Assembly: GCA_021791295.1 (NCBI GenBank)
Contig: JAJYWW010000139.1
Location: 1-5,835, forward strand
Length of the DNA: 5,835 nt
Source: a bacterium
GTDB taxonomy: Bacteria > SZUA-79 > Acidulodesulfobacterales > Acidulodesulfobacteraceae
Reading direction: 5' to 3'
Within the stretch, counting starts at the first letter, position 1. Every line of letters starts with the position of its first letter. Positions 1 through 5,835 of the stretch are shown in pieces. The translations under genes and the position numbers were made by a program. The notes under the pieces are model-generated. The model had not been told where the DNA came from and searched no databases. It worked only from the letters and a program-made list of their open reading frames with translations.

Positions 1-135
1 TATAACATGAATTTTTTGAAATGTAAAAATCTTAATTATAAATTTATATAATGAACAGTTAGCATAATTGAGAATTACGGTAATGCGGGTTGGGGGAAGA
101 GAAAAACTGGCAATAGCAGACGGAAGTAAGAGAAT

Positions 136-170
136 AAATAAAAAAGCGGAAAGTTATTAACTTTCCGCTT
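136..170 (-). terminator. Intrinsic terminator of the cytochrome-porin gene
   Basis: A 12-bp perfect stem (144-155 with 159-170; arm AAGCGGAAAGTT) closes a 3-base loop. On the minus strand it is followed at once by a T-rich run (TTTTTTATTT). It begins 41 bases past the stop codon of the cytochrome-porin gene, as expected for a Rho-independent terminator. The plus strand has no T-run after the stem, so it should work in the minus direction only. Confidence 0.92.
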
Positions 171-211
171 AAGGTAATTTGTTGATTTGCAGTTATAATT
201 GCGTTGAGCGA

Positions 212-1687
212 TTAGAATGCAAAGTACAAACCGGTTCTAAACATATCGTCTTGAGATTTGTTCGTAAAGATATATCCGGCATAAAGATGTGCATTGTAAG
301 CTAAATTAAGATCTCCGAAAATATCAAATGCATCTTGTATACCTTCATTCATGCAGTTGTTGCTAGATGTATATGTTCCATTTTCATACAAATCTCCGTT
401 TGCACAAGTAGGAGAAGTATTACCAACTGCTTGATTATACAATTCTTCCGTCTGTTTATGCTGCCATGAATACGTCGAAAAATCAGCTACAAGCATTGCG
501 CCGTGACCTAACAATGTCGGGAATAAATAACGACCATATGCTTCAAAATCGCTATATCCGTTTGTATGATGTCCAGCATATGCCAGACCGTTATATGGAT
601 TTGAATCGTGCTGTTCCATATACGTAACGCCAAGTTCATATACGTCGTTTGCAAGGTCTAAATCAACGCCGTTGACTTGTATTCCGTCAGTAAACGAACG
701 AGCAGTAGTATTATGATTGATTATCGGTTCAGCAATACTTGCGCCATAGTAGCCAAATTCAAGCTGTCCAGCAGAAGTCGGTAAATATTCTTTTAACTGG
801 TAAGAATATTCCATTGCGTTAGAAGCTTGTGCTGAGGTGCTAGCCGGTGAAGTACATACTTTATTACCATTTAAATCATTAAAGCACTTTGATGCTGCTG
901 TATACTGCGATGCCGGCGTATTCGCTGCAGGACCTGCATCATTCGTCATCGTTACTTTATACCACAAATGATAACCCGGTGTACCGTAAAGAGCTATACC
1001 TGGATTTGGTGCATGAATTAACGCGCCACCTTCACCATCGGCACCTACAGTTAATCCCTGTCCATTAATAGTCGGACCTTCAACGAACCCGCCGCTAAAC
1101 GGTTGCTGTCTGTAGAAATATGGACTTGCGGTGGCTACCATACCCATTTTCAAGTTAAATAAATGAGGAGCAAGACCAAATCCTGAACCAAGTCCGTTTA
1201 ATGATGCCCAAACAGAACCAGATAAACCATTGCCGTTTGTTTCACCATAATTTGCATAGAACGATAAAGAATTTGCAAAAGGCGTGTATAATTTAGTTGC
1301 GCCGCCGATAACTAAGTTGTCTTTAACGTTAAATGCATCTGTTTTATGAGAACCTTTTACAGGCAATACATTTTCATTAGTTACGTGCTGGTAATATACC
1401 TGGGCTTCCAACACGATCGGAATCGGCCATGGGTTTGGAAGGCTTAAGCCGTCAGCGATCTGCGTTGCGTCCGCAGGAGTTCCGTTTGTGCCCGGAAGTC
1501 TGAAGCCGTTTCTCCAGAATGCTCTTCCGAACGGGTTAAGGTTTGGGAAAACCGTATGACAAACTGCGCACGAAAAGTGATACTTTTGTGCAAAAGCCGG
1601 AATAGCGTTTGCTTTCTTGGGGACCATTGCGAATGATACGGCCAAGACGAACAAAGCTACTAGTGTTACTGCTAATGACTTTTTCAT
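212..1687 (-). CDS. Cyc2-like fused monoheme cytochrome c-outer-membrane porin
   Basis: This is a probable outer-membrane electron-transfer protein of 491 residues. Residues 1-28 form a Sec signal peptide (KK, hydrophobic core to about 21, cleavage after ANA). The mature protein starts with a short cytochrome domain: IPAFAQKYHFSCAVCH holds the haem c motif C40-A-V-C43-H44, followed by FPNLNPFGRAFWRNGF (47-62). This is the layout of the N-terminal domain of Cyc2-family iron oxidases (FAR..G..C..CH...FP.L..FGR.FK..GY). From about residue 90 the chain shows amphipathic strands rich in Tyr, Phe and Gly separated by polar loops, and it ends in RTGLYFAF with a terminal Phe, the outer-membrane barrel assembly signal. 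Cyc2 proteins combine one haem with a porin of similar size. There are four further cysteines, C268/C278 and C428/C445, probably in loops. The ATG has a good ribosome site (GAGGA, 5 bases away). Haem attachment and barrel character are well supported. Iron as substrate is inference, because related cytochrome-barrel proteins of unknown function share this N-terminus. Confidence 0.82.
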   Translation of the reverse strand: MKKSLAVTLVALFVLAVSFAMVPKKANAIPAFAQKYHFSCAVCHTVFPNLNPFGRAFWRNGFRLPGTNGTPADATQIADGLSLPNPWPIPIVLEAQVYYQHVTNENVLPVKGSHKTDAFNVKDNLVIGGATKLYTPFANSLSFYANYGETNGNGLSGSVWASLNGLGSGFGLAPHLFNLKMGMVATASPYFYRQQPFSGGFVEGPTINGQGLTVGADGEGGALIHAPNPGIALYGTPGYHLWYKVTMTNDAGPAANTPASQYTAASKCFNDLNGNKVCTSPASTSAQASNAMEYSYQLKEYLPTSAGQLEFGYYGASIAEPIINHNTTARSFTDGIQVNGVDLDLANDVYELGVTYMEQHDSNPYNGLAYAGHHTNGYSDFEAYGRYLFPTLLGHGAMLVADFSTYSWQHKQTEELYNQAVGNTSPTCANGDLYENGTYTSSNNCMNEGIQDAFDIFGDLNLAYNAHLYAGYIFTNKSQDDMFRTGLYFAF

Positions 1688-1692
1688 AACTT

Positions 1693-1697
1693 TCCTC
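1693..1697 (-). promoter_or_regulatory. Ribosome binding site of the cytochrome-porin gene
   Basis: GAGGA on the minus strand lies 5 bases before the ATG at 1687. It supports this start, which also gives a complete signal peptide. Confidence 0.8.
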
Positions 1698-1808
1698 TCT
1701 TCTTAAAGTTAATGTTAAATTAAAATTAAATTAGTTAAATTAGAACTTGTTTTACAATTTTTGCATTCTTTGTGAATTTGTTTACTATCTGATGTTTCAA
1801 ACTTTATT

Positions 1809-1844
1809 AAATCTTTCTCCCTTTTGCACCTCCTTAAAAGATTT
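1809..1844 (-). promoter_or_regulatory. Leader hairpin presenting an orphan perfect Shine-Dalgarno sequence
   Basis: The minus strand carries TAAGGAGGTG (1827-1836), a full ten-base complement of the usual 16S rRNA 3' end. It lies wholly inside the 20-base loop of an 8-bp perfect stem, AAATCTTT/AAAGATTT (1837-1844 with 1809-1816). A competing 5-bp inner stem, CTTTT/AAAAG (1836-1840 with 1821-1825), would also leave most of it in a loop. The element is 139 bases before the real start codon, and no start codon with an open frame lies at a normal distance after it: a GTG overlaps the motif itself. Firmicute cry3A mRNA has a comparable 'STAB-SD' that binds 30S subunits and protects the message. 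A similar role here is inference. Confidence 0.5.
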
Positions 1845-1883
1845 TTATATGTTAATTTTTTGTTTTATTCAGTTATTACTATA

Positions 1884-1912
1884 TTTATATATCTAAACTC
1901 AGCTATTGTCAA
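1884..1912 (-). promoter_or_regulatory. Proximal sigma-70 promoter of the cytochrome-porin gene
   Basis: On the minus strand, TTGACA (1907-1912), a 17-base spacer, then TATAAA (1884-1889). The -35 box and spacing are exact and the -10 box has one change from consensus. Transcription would start near 1877, giving a leader of about 190 bases that includes the orphan Shine-Dalgarno hairpin. Confidence 0.75.
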
Positions 1913-1949
1913 CATTTTTTTTGTCATAATAACTTCATTATATTATATA

Positions 1950-1973
1950 CCGTATATATATTATATATATCGG
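1950..1973. repeat. A+T dyad capped by CCG/CGG between the two promoters
   Basis: The plus strand has CCG, then two TATATATAT blocks in a row, then CGG. The caps are inverted and the A+T core can pair if one base is slipped on each side, so this is an imperfect dyad. It lies downstream of the distal promoter and about 40 bases upstream of the proximal -35 box. It could be an operator, an UP-type curved element or a hairpin in the distal transcript, or it may only be A+T-rich sequence with chance caps. Confidence 0.35.
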
Positions 1974-1993
1974 AACATATATTTATATAATTA

Positions 1994-2021
1994 ATTATAA
2001 TATCAAAATTTCATATGTCAA
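1994..2021 (-). promoter_or_regulatory. Distal sigma-70 promoter of the cytochrome-porin gene
   Basis: On the minus strand, TTGACA (2016-2021), a 16-base spacer, then TATAAT (1994-1999). Both boxes are exact consensus and the spacer is one base short of optimal. It starts 8 bases after the stop codon of the small cytochrome gene. The -10 box is part of the 14-base perfect palindrome TATAATTAATTATA. A start near 1987 would give a leader of about 300 bases. Confidence 0.65.
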
Positions 2022-2029
2022 GTGTTTTT

Positions 2030-2419
2030 TTATTTTAGCAAATTCAAATAAGACGCAAGTTCAAAGAGTTCTTTTTTGCCGAGCATCTTGTGGTCGGACA
2101 TAATAGCCATATAAGACTTTCCGCCAATCTTTACCATGGAACCCGATTTAAAGTGTTTAGACGGAGTCGCAATCTGAACTTCGAGCCATTTAATAGAATG
2201 TTTCGCGAGCCCTTCTTTGGAAAGATCGGGACCTATGGTTCCGCCTTTTTTTCCAATTTTGTGACAGGCTAAGCAGTCTATGCCTTTTTTATGCGAATGA
2301 ATGAGCTGATTTCCAAGCTGTGCGGCGGATAATTTTACCGGAGCGGTTATTGCGTGAACCGCAACGTAGCCGAGAACTATGACGAGTACTGCGAATATTA
2401 CGGTTATTCCTTTTTTCAT
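2030..2419 (-). CDS. Small exported monoheme class I cytochrome c
   Basis: This 129-residue protein is a likely periplasmic electron carrier. Residues 1-23 (MKKGITVIF... to AVHA) are a signal peptide or an uncleaved membrane anchor. Haem attaches at C49-L-A-C52-H53. The rest follows the class I cytochrome c pattern: IGPDLSKEG (62-70), W79 with a following P86, a Met-rich stretch (M95, M104, M107, M112), and a C-terminal helix KKELFELASYLNLL. By spacing to that helix, M107 is the best candidate for the sixth haem ligand, although the usual Pro after the Met is absent. AAGGGGGG (2424-2431) serves as a ribosome site. The gene starts 33 bases after apt with no terminator between, so it probably shares the apt promoter. 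It lies just upstream of the outer-membrane cytochrome-porin gene and could be its periplasmic electron acceptor; that pairing is inferred from position only. Confidence 0.85.
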   Translation of the reverse strand: MKKGITVIFAVLVIVLGYVAVHAITAPVKLSAAQLGNQLIHSHKKGIDCLACHKIGKKGGTIGPDLSKEGLAKHSIKWLEVQIATPSKHFKSGSMVKIGGKSYMAIMSDHKMLGKKELFELASYLNLLK

Positions 2420-2452
2420 AAAACCCCCCTTAAAAGAATAAATTTATTTAAT

Positions 2453-2977
2453 TTAGTAATCAAATTTTAATAAAGCGTTTACCGTATGGGGTTTAAGTTT
2501 TTCAGCCCCTTTTAAAAACGAAAGTTCGGCAAGGAATGCGGTATCGACGACTTCCGCCCCGAAACTTTCTGCGAGACCTATGGTCGCAAGAGCAGTTCCG
2601 CCGGTGGCAAGAACGTCGTCGGCGATAATTACTCTGTCGCCCTTTTTTAAAGCGTCTTTATGCATTTCGAGGGTTGCGCTTCCGTATTCGAGGTCGTAGC
2701 TTAGAGATGAACACTCGTATGGAAGTTTGCCGGGTTTTCTGACCATTATGACGCCTGCGCCGAGCTTATAGGCTATTGGAGCGCCTATTACGAATCCCCT
2801 TGCTTCTATACAGACTACGTAATCTATTTTTTTGGAAATATACGGCTTGGTTAAAGAATCTACCGCGTATGCGAATGCTTTTGCGTCGGCAAGCAGAGGC
2901 GTAATATCTTTGAAGTTAATACCTTTTTTTGGAAAATCCGGTATTTCGCGGATAAACTGTTTTAAGTCTAAGTCCAT
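2453..2977 (-). CDS. apt: Adenine phosphoribosyltransferase
   Basis: This cytosolic purine-salvage enzyme converts adenine and PRPP to AMP and pyrophosphate. At 174 residues it has the usual full length of the family. Signatures in order: the N-terminal I12[17 protein letters not shown] typical of Apt, EARGF (58-62) and RKPGKLPYE (80-88) of the substrate-binding region, the YDLEYG loop (94-99) with E104 as the likely catalytic acid (family LE.H), and the PRPP-binding loop [14 protein letters not shown] (116-129). The ATG is the only start available, since an in-frame TAA lies 12 bases upstream. GGAG (2992-2995) lies 14 bases away, which is long for a ribosome site. An exact-consensus promoter lies upstream. 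The following gene in the same direction is a cytochrome c, an unusual partner for purine salvage. Confidence 0.97.
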   Translation of the reverse strand: MDLDLKQFIREIPDFPKKGINFKDITPLLADAKAFAYAVDSLTKPYISKKIDYVVCIEARGFVIGAPIAYKLGAGVIMVRKPGKLPYECSSLSYDLEYGSATLEMHKDALKKGDRVIIADDVLATGGTALATIGLAESFGAEVVDTAFLAELSFLKGAEKLKPHTVNALLKFDY

Positions 2978-3029
2978 TAAGATTGTTTAATCTCCGTATA
3001 GTTTACTTGTTTCTTGTTTACGACAGTTA

Positions 3030-3058
3030 ATTATATATTTACGAAAACTAATTGTCAA
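3030..3058 (-). promoter_or_regulatory. Exact-consensus sigma-70 promoter of apt
   Basis: On the minus strand, TTGACA (3053-3058), a 17-base spacer, then TATAAT (3030-3035). Both boxes and the spacing match the housekeeping consensus exactly. Transcription should start near 3023, giving a leader of about 45 bases before apt. The -35 box lies 14 bases past the end of the glycosyltransferase gene. Confidence 0.88.
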
Positions 3059-3072
3059 GAGTGAAAAAGGTG

Positions 3073-4713
3073 CTAATACATCCTGCTTTTAGCTTTTAAA
3101 CGTTCAATCGTCTTTTTAGCGTTAAAATCTTTCATAAGATATAAATAATATGTTCTTACGGGTTTGAATTTTAAATATATGTCGAGACGTCCTATTTTTT
3201 TTATGGATTTGAAATAAGGAGCGTAGGTTTTTACGGGATTAATCATGTATTTGTCGTCCATAATGAAAAGTGCGTTTTTTCCGCCGATTTTGTTTAAATT
3301 CTGCCAAAGGTCGTACTGGTTAAGAAAGCCGGATATATCGTAAATATTGCCGCCGGGTTTGTATCCGCCGTAATAGACGAGTTCGTCGGCTATGGCATAA
3401 TGATGCGTAAGGATAAAAAGCGGAGCGTCAGCCGTTTTATATCCTTTATAAACTATTCCTATATATTTTGCGGCGTGCTTCCAGCCGAAAAGGTCGTTGG
3501 TTATATCGGCGGTCGAAGGCTTGCCGGGAATGCGCGGTATTACGGAAAACACTCCGCCCTTTTTAAGACGTTTTTCTTTGTCGATATAACGAATTATTTT
3601 GCCCACCGGTATCGAGTTATAGTAAATCTGGTTGTAAAGTACGTAGGACAGAAAAAAACCGAAAAAAAGCGCAAAATAAACATAATATCTTGTTATTTTT
3701 TTTCCGGCGATAAGCGCTTCGGCGGCATAGCCCATAATCGGAAATGCGGCGAGGTAGCCGACGTCCGGCCAGTGGACGAGTATTCTGTGCGAATAGCCGT
3801 TAAGTACGAAAAATAAAAGGATAGGGAGGGAGAAGCAGAGGGTGAATAGTAAAGGCTCCTTCTTTATTTTTATTATTGCATATGTAAACGCTCCGATAAG
3901 AAATATGTATATAAAGGGCGTAATAACGAGAACCTGACCGAGCCAGCCGGCTAAAAGCAAAGATAGTCCGGGGGTCGGGTGGGAAAAACCGTGCGAAATC
4001 TGAAACCTGAAAGAGATAAAATTATGGACGGCATTCCAGTATATAACGGGCGAAAATACCAAAAGAGCGGCGGCAAGGGCCGCGTAAGGATAAAAAGTTT
4101 TAAGGTAATGCCTGTTCCGTTTAGAAAGAAGCAGGTATAAAAGCGCCGCGGGCGGAATAAGGGCTGCGGTATATTTGCCGAGAAAAGCGAGTCCGAGGAA
4201 AATGCCGGAGAGGAGCCAGAAAATAAAGGGGACAGATTTGAAATCTGCCCCCTTTATTTCAACCGCCTTGTAAAAAAATATGAAAAATAACAGGGTAAAA
4301 AATACGAGAGGCGCGTCGGGAAGCATCATAACGGAAAGAACCATGCCGAATATGACGGCGGATAGGTAAAAAAGAAACGAGAAAAAAGCGGCGCGCCTGC
4401 TTTTGAATAGAATATAGGTAAGATAGTATATTAAAAATCCGTCGAAAAAAGAGAATATAATAGAGCCGAGACGGACGGAAAGCTGGCTTTTGCCGAAAAT
4501 GGCGTCCGTAAGGTATATAACCCAGCCTGCCATAGGGGCGTCGTCGAGATAGCCCAAAGAGGGCTTCAAAGACCATACGTAATAATGCGCTTCGTCGTTG
4601 CCGAGGTTTAAGGTAGAAGCAAGATGTATATGGACTATAAGCGCAAAAAGAGAAACGAGGATTAAATAAATCTCGTATTTATATTTGTTATATTTTTTTA
4701 TAAACGAACTCAA
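3073..4713 (-). CDS. GT39/PMT-family membrane glycosyltransferase (ArnT-like fold)
   Basis: This 546-residue integral membrane protein belongs to the dolichyl-phosphate-mannose mannosyltransferase/ArnT-like superfamily, which moves a sugar from a polyprenyl-phosphate carrier to lipid, glycan or protein on the outer face of the inner membrane. About 11 hydrophobic segments fill residues 14-361, and a soluble, probably periplasmic region follows (about 370-546). Family marks: [10 protein letters not shown] (39-48) with the D40-E41 pair in the first outer loop, [11 protein letters not shown] (54-64), MMLPDAPL (129-136), FLGKYTAAL (177-185), [18 protein letters not shown] (221-238) and HWPDVGYLA (314-322). 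Donor and acceptor cannot be told from sequence. The start is TTG, overlapping the TGA of the sigma gene as TTGA, with AAGGA 6 bases upstream; the next Met is residue 61, inside the fold, so TTG is well supported. Residues 151-164 are encoded by a palindromic element described separately. Confidence 0.88.
   Translation of the reverse strand: MSSFIKKYNKYKYEIYLILVSLFALIVHIHLASTLNLGNDEAHYYVWSLKPSLGYLDDAPMAGWVIYLTDAIFGKSQLSVRLGSIIFSFFDGFLIYYLTYILFKSRRAAFFSFLFYLSAVIFGMVLSVMMLPDAPLVFFTLLFFIFFYKAVEIKGADFKSVPFIFWLLSGIFLGLAFLGKYTAALIPPAALLYLLLSKRNRHYLKTFYPYAALAAALLVFSPVIYWNAVHNFISFRFQISHGFSHPTPGLSLLLAGWLGQVLVITPFIYIFLIGAFTYAIIKIKKEPLLFTLCFSLPILLFFVLNGYSHRILVHWPDVGYLAAFPIMGYAAEALIAGKKITRYYVYFALFFGFFLSYVLYNQIYYNSIPVGKIIRYIDKEKRLKKGGVFSVIPRIPGKPSTADITNDLFGWKHAAKYIGIVYKGYKTADAPLFILTHHYAIADELVYYGGYKPGGNIYDISGFLNQYDLWQNLNKIGGKNALFIMDDKYMINPVKTYAPYFKSIKKIGRLDIYLKFKPVRTYYLYLMKDFNAKKTIERLKAKSRMY
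4221..4259. repeat. 39-base palindrome inside the glycosyltransferase reading frame
   Basis: Arms 4221-4239 and 4241-4259 pair at 18 of 19 positions around base 4240; the only mismatch is 4232/4248. Pairing stops just outside (4220/4260). On the coding strand it gives the hydrophilic residues [12 protein letters not shown] (152-163) in a loop between two membrane segments. Its G/C blocks (GGGG/CCCC) stand out in an A+T-rich gene. Length, symmetry, frame preservation and loop position resemble in-frame palindromic elements such as those of Rickettsia. No second copy is in this window, so calling it a mobile repeat is inference. Confidence 0.6.
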
Positions 4714-4724
4714 TTCTCTTCCTT
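4710..4724 (-). promoter_or_regulatory. Coupled TTG start with its ribosome site
   Basis: AAGGA (4720-4724), a 6-base gap, then TTG (4713-4711), whose last two bases belong to the TGA stop of the sigma gene. This TTGA overlap suggests translational coupling of glycosyltransferase synthesis to the sigma factor. Confidence 0.8.
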
Positions 4725-5705
4725 TTCTTCCGCGGCGGGCGGCTTGCCTTCAAAACCCGATTCTTCTGCCATCTGCCTGAGCTTTTTTAAGGCTTTTACT
4801 TCTATCTGTCTTATTCTTTCTTTTGTAAGGCCGAATATCCGCCCTACTTCGTTTAAGGTGCGGGACTTTTCGTAGTTAATGCCGTATCTTAAAATTATAA
4901 TGCTTCTTTCCTGCTTTGAAAGCCTTAAAAGCCAGCTGTTTAAAAGATTAAGCGTTTCTATTTTATCGAGTTCGTCGAAAGCCGAATCATGGCTTTCATC
5001 GGCTTTTATTAAATTAGAAAAAGAATTAGACTGGTTTTCTTCGTCTTCGCCGCCGGTATATACGGCGTCCAAAGAATAAATATTGCCGACCAAACTCATG
5101 ATTTTTTCGAGTTTCGATTCTTTAATCCCCATGCGCTTGGCTACTTCGCCCATATTGGGAGTCCTTTGAATTTCAGAAGTTATTTCTTTTACCGCCCTCG
5201 AATATTTATATACGTTTTCGGATATATGGATTGGAAGCCTGACTACCCTGCCGGAATTTAATATTCCGCGCTCTATGGTCTGCCTTATCCACCATATAGC
5301 GTATGTAGAAAACCTGAAACCGGATTTAGGTTTAAATTTTTCGACGGCTTTTATAAGTCCAAGATTCCCTTCCATAATTAAATCTTCAAAAGACAGTCCT
5401 CTTCCTAGAAATTTTTTTGCGACGCTTATCACTAGTCCGAGGTTGGATTTTATCATTAAATCTCTCGCCTCTGCGTCGCCCTCTCCGGCTTTAATAGCAA
5501 GTTCGTATTCCCGCTCTTTGGTCAGCAGAGGATATTTTTTAAGGTATTTAAGGTACTGGCTTGAAATTTTGTTTTCTTCGGACCTTAACGAATTATCGGA
5601 AATTTTGCCGTATTCTTCGGCATAACCTTCTTGAACATCTGCGCCGTCTATAACGGATAAAGATTTTTCAGAAACCGCACCTTTGGCTGGATTTTTGCGC
5701 TTCAT
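4710..5705 (-). CDS. rpoS: RpoS-type (group 2) RNA polymerase sigma factor
   Basis: This 331-residue sigma-70 family protein directs RNA polymerase to alternative promoters, in the RpoS family those of stationary phase and general stress. About 48 unconserved, charged N-terminal residues precede region 1.2 (49-80: [19 protein letters not shown]). Region 2 spans about 83-150 and includes [17 protein letters not shown] and the -10-recognition helix [17 protein letters not shown] (132-148), followed by RVVRLPIHI (153-161). Region 3 is about 162-215. Region 4 is about 250-312 with the -35-binding helix-turn-helix [20 protein letters not shown] (283-302). It lacks the large region 1.1 and the spacer insert of RpoD, and RpoH is less likely because the RPIHI context and length fit group 2. 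Location directly after pcm is the proteobacterial rpoS arrangement. The ATG has AGGGA 9 bases upstream (5715-5719) and lies within the end of pcm. A short acidic tail (312-331) extends past region 4. Confidence 0.9.
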   Translation of the reverse strand: MKRKNPAKGAVSEKSLSVIDGADVQEGYAEEYGKISDNSLRSEENKISSQYLKYLKKYPLLTKEREYELAIKAGEGDAEARDLMIKSNLGLVISVAKKFLGRGLSFEDLIMEGNLGLIKAVEKFKPKSGFRFSTYAIWWIRQTIERGILNSGRVVRLPIHISENVYKYSRAVKEITSEIQRTPNMGEVAKRMGIKESKLEKIMSLVGNIYSLDAVYTGGEDEENQSNSFSNLIKADESHDSAFDELDKIETLNLLNSWLLRLSKQERSIIILRYGINYEKSRTLNEVGRIFGLTKERIRQIEVKALKKLRQMAEESGFEGKPPAAEEKEEN

Positions 5706-5835
5706 AACCGTTCTTCCCTATTAATTTAACGAAGTTAGCCGGAGCTATATTTTTGGAAGCCATCGTTCCGTTTTTCTTTTCTATTACGCATATCGACTGC
5801 GCTCCGTTTTGTTCTACCGGCGCCACCATAATGCC
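5668..5835 (-). CDS. pcm: Protein-L-isoaspartate O-methyltransferase, C-terminal end (partial)
   Basis: An open frame enters from the right edge and ends at TGA (5668-5670), giving the last 55 residues. It reads [19 protein letters not shown] (2-20), then [11 protein letters not shown] (30-40), then NGYE. This matches the end of Pcm, where a G-G-x-(L/M)-V-x-P-V strand is followed by a Q-x-(L/I)-x-V-I-x-(K/R) strand and an I-x-P-V-x-FV-x-L-x-G segment. Pcm uses S-adenosylmethionine to methylate damaged isoaspartyl residues so that they can be repaired. The SAM-binding part lies outside the window. The final 10 or so residues run past the conserved end and overlap the sigma gene by 38 bases. 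The family call rests on a short tail plus the known pcm-rpoS linkage. Confidence 0.75.
   Translation of the reverse strand, partial: GIMVAPVEQNGAQSICVIEKKNGTMASKNIAPANFVKLIGKNGYEAQKSSQRCGF

Larger units (their letters stand above)
1688..2029 (-). promoter_or_regulatory. Long A+T-rich regulatory region and leader of the cytochrome-porin gene
   Basis: This 342-base gap separates the small cytochrome gene from the cytochrome-porin gene. It holds two minus-strand sigma-70 promoter matches, a CCG/CGG-capped A+T dyad between them, a hairpin presenting a perfect Shine-Dalgarno sequence, and the ribosome site used by the gene. Near the gene there are three spaced copies of (G/A)TTAAATTA (plus strand, 1714-1722, 1725-1733, 1734-1742), which should leave the leader just upstream of the ribosome site largely unstructured. 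I see no terminator for the upstream cytochrome gene, so read-through from it is possible. No convincing protein gene lies here. Confidence 0.7.

Noticed and set aside
1..60. Plus-strand TTGAAA (16-21) and TATAAA (37-42) or TATAAT (47-52) as a promoter, and an ATG at 8-6 on the minus strand as a gene start.
   Set aside because: Spacers are 15 and 25 bases, the DNA is so A+T-rich that such boxes arise by chance, and the ATG has no ribosome site and only two further codons in view.
1752..1766. A 4-codon ATG frame (MQKL) in the cytochrome-porin leader, considered as a leader peptide.
   Set aside because: There is no Shine-Dalgarno sequence at a useful distance and no regulatory codon pattern.
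1865..1927. A 20-codon minus-strand open frame (starts MTKKMLTIAEF) overlapping the proximal promoter.
   Set aside because: It has no ribosome site, overlaps both boxes of a near-consensus promoter, and could only be transcribed from the distal promoter; its length is expected by chance.
2437..2452. A+T palindrome between apt and the small cytochrome gene, considered as a terminator.
   Set aside because: The stem has no G/C pairs and no following T-run, so it should not stop transcription.
3400..3816. A 138-codon plus-strand open frame antisense to the glycosyltransferase.
   Set aside because: The opposite strand encodes a clear, full-length GT39 protein; the antisense product has no recognisable domain and no ribosome site that I can see.
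5275..5625. A 116-codon plus-strand open frame antisense to the sigma factor.
   Set aside because: It mirrors conserved regions 1.2 and 2 of the sigma gene, and its composition is that of a reverse-complement shadow.

Overview
The window is A+T-rich bacterial DNA, and every gene I can support lies on the minus strand, so the biological order runs from high to low coordinates. From right to left it holds: the 3' end of a protein-L-isoaspartate methyltransferase gene (pcm), an RpoS-type sigma factor, a membrane glycosyltransferase of the GT39/PMT family, adenine phosphoribosyltransferase (apt), a small exported monoheme cytochrome c, and a 491-residue fusion of a monoheme cytochrome c to an outer-membrane beta-barrel that resembles the Cyc2 iron-oxidase family.

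The pcm-rpoS linkage is the one known from proteobacteria (surE-pcm-nlpD-rpoS in E. coli). Signal peptides, an outer-membrane barrel ending in Phe and periplasmic c-type haem proteins all indicate a Gram-negative (diderm) cell. With the Cyc2-like protein and the A+T-rich DNA, this would fit a deltaproteobacterium-like organism of iron- or sulfur-rich, possibly acidic, habitats. That placement is inference only; nothing in the window fixes the taxon.

Layout. 5668-5835: pcm 3' end, overlapping the sigma gene by 38 bases. 4710-5705: rpoS-like gene, whose TGA overlaps the TTG start of the glycosyltransferase (3073-4713) in the four bases TTGA. These three genes look like one translationally coupled transcript. 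The glycosyltransferase contains a 39-base near-perfect palindrome inside its reading frame. 2978-3072: a short gap with an exact-consensus sigma-70 promoter for apt (2453-2977), which is followed 33 bases later by the small cytochrome gene (2030-2419). 1688-2029: a 342-base, very A+T-rich regulatory region with two strong tandem sigma-70 promoter matches, an A+T dyad capped by CCG/CGG, and a long 5' leader. That leader carries a perfect ten-base Shine-Dalgarno sequence in a hairpin loop with no suitable start codon nearby. 212-1687: the cytochrome-porin gene. 136-170: a strong intrinsic terminator for it. Bases 1-135 are noncoding as far as I can see; I found no supportable gene or convincing promoter there.

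Functionally, the left half looks like an electron-transfer module. The outer-membrane cytochrome-porin could take electrons from an extracellular donor such as Fe(II) and pass them to a periplasmic monoheme cytochrome such as the one encoded next door. The right half is stress and envelope housekeeping: protein repair, the general stress/stationary-phase sigma factor, and lipid-linked sugar transfer.
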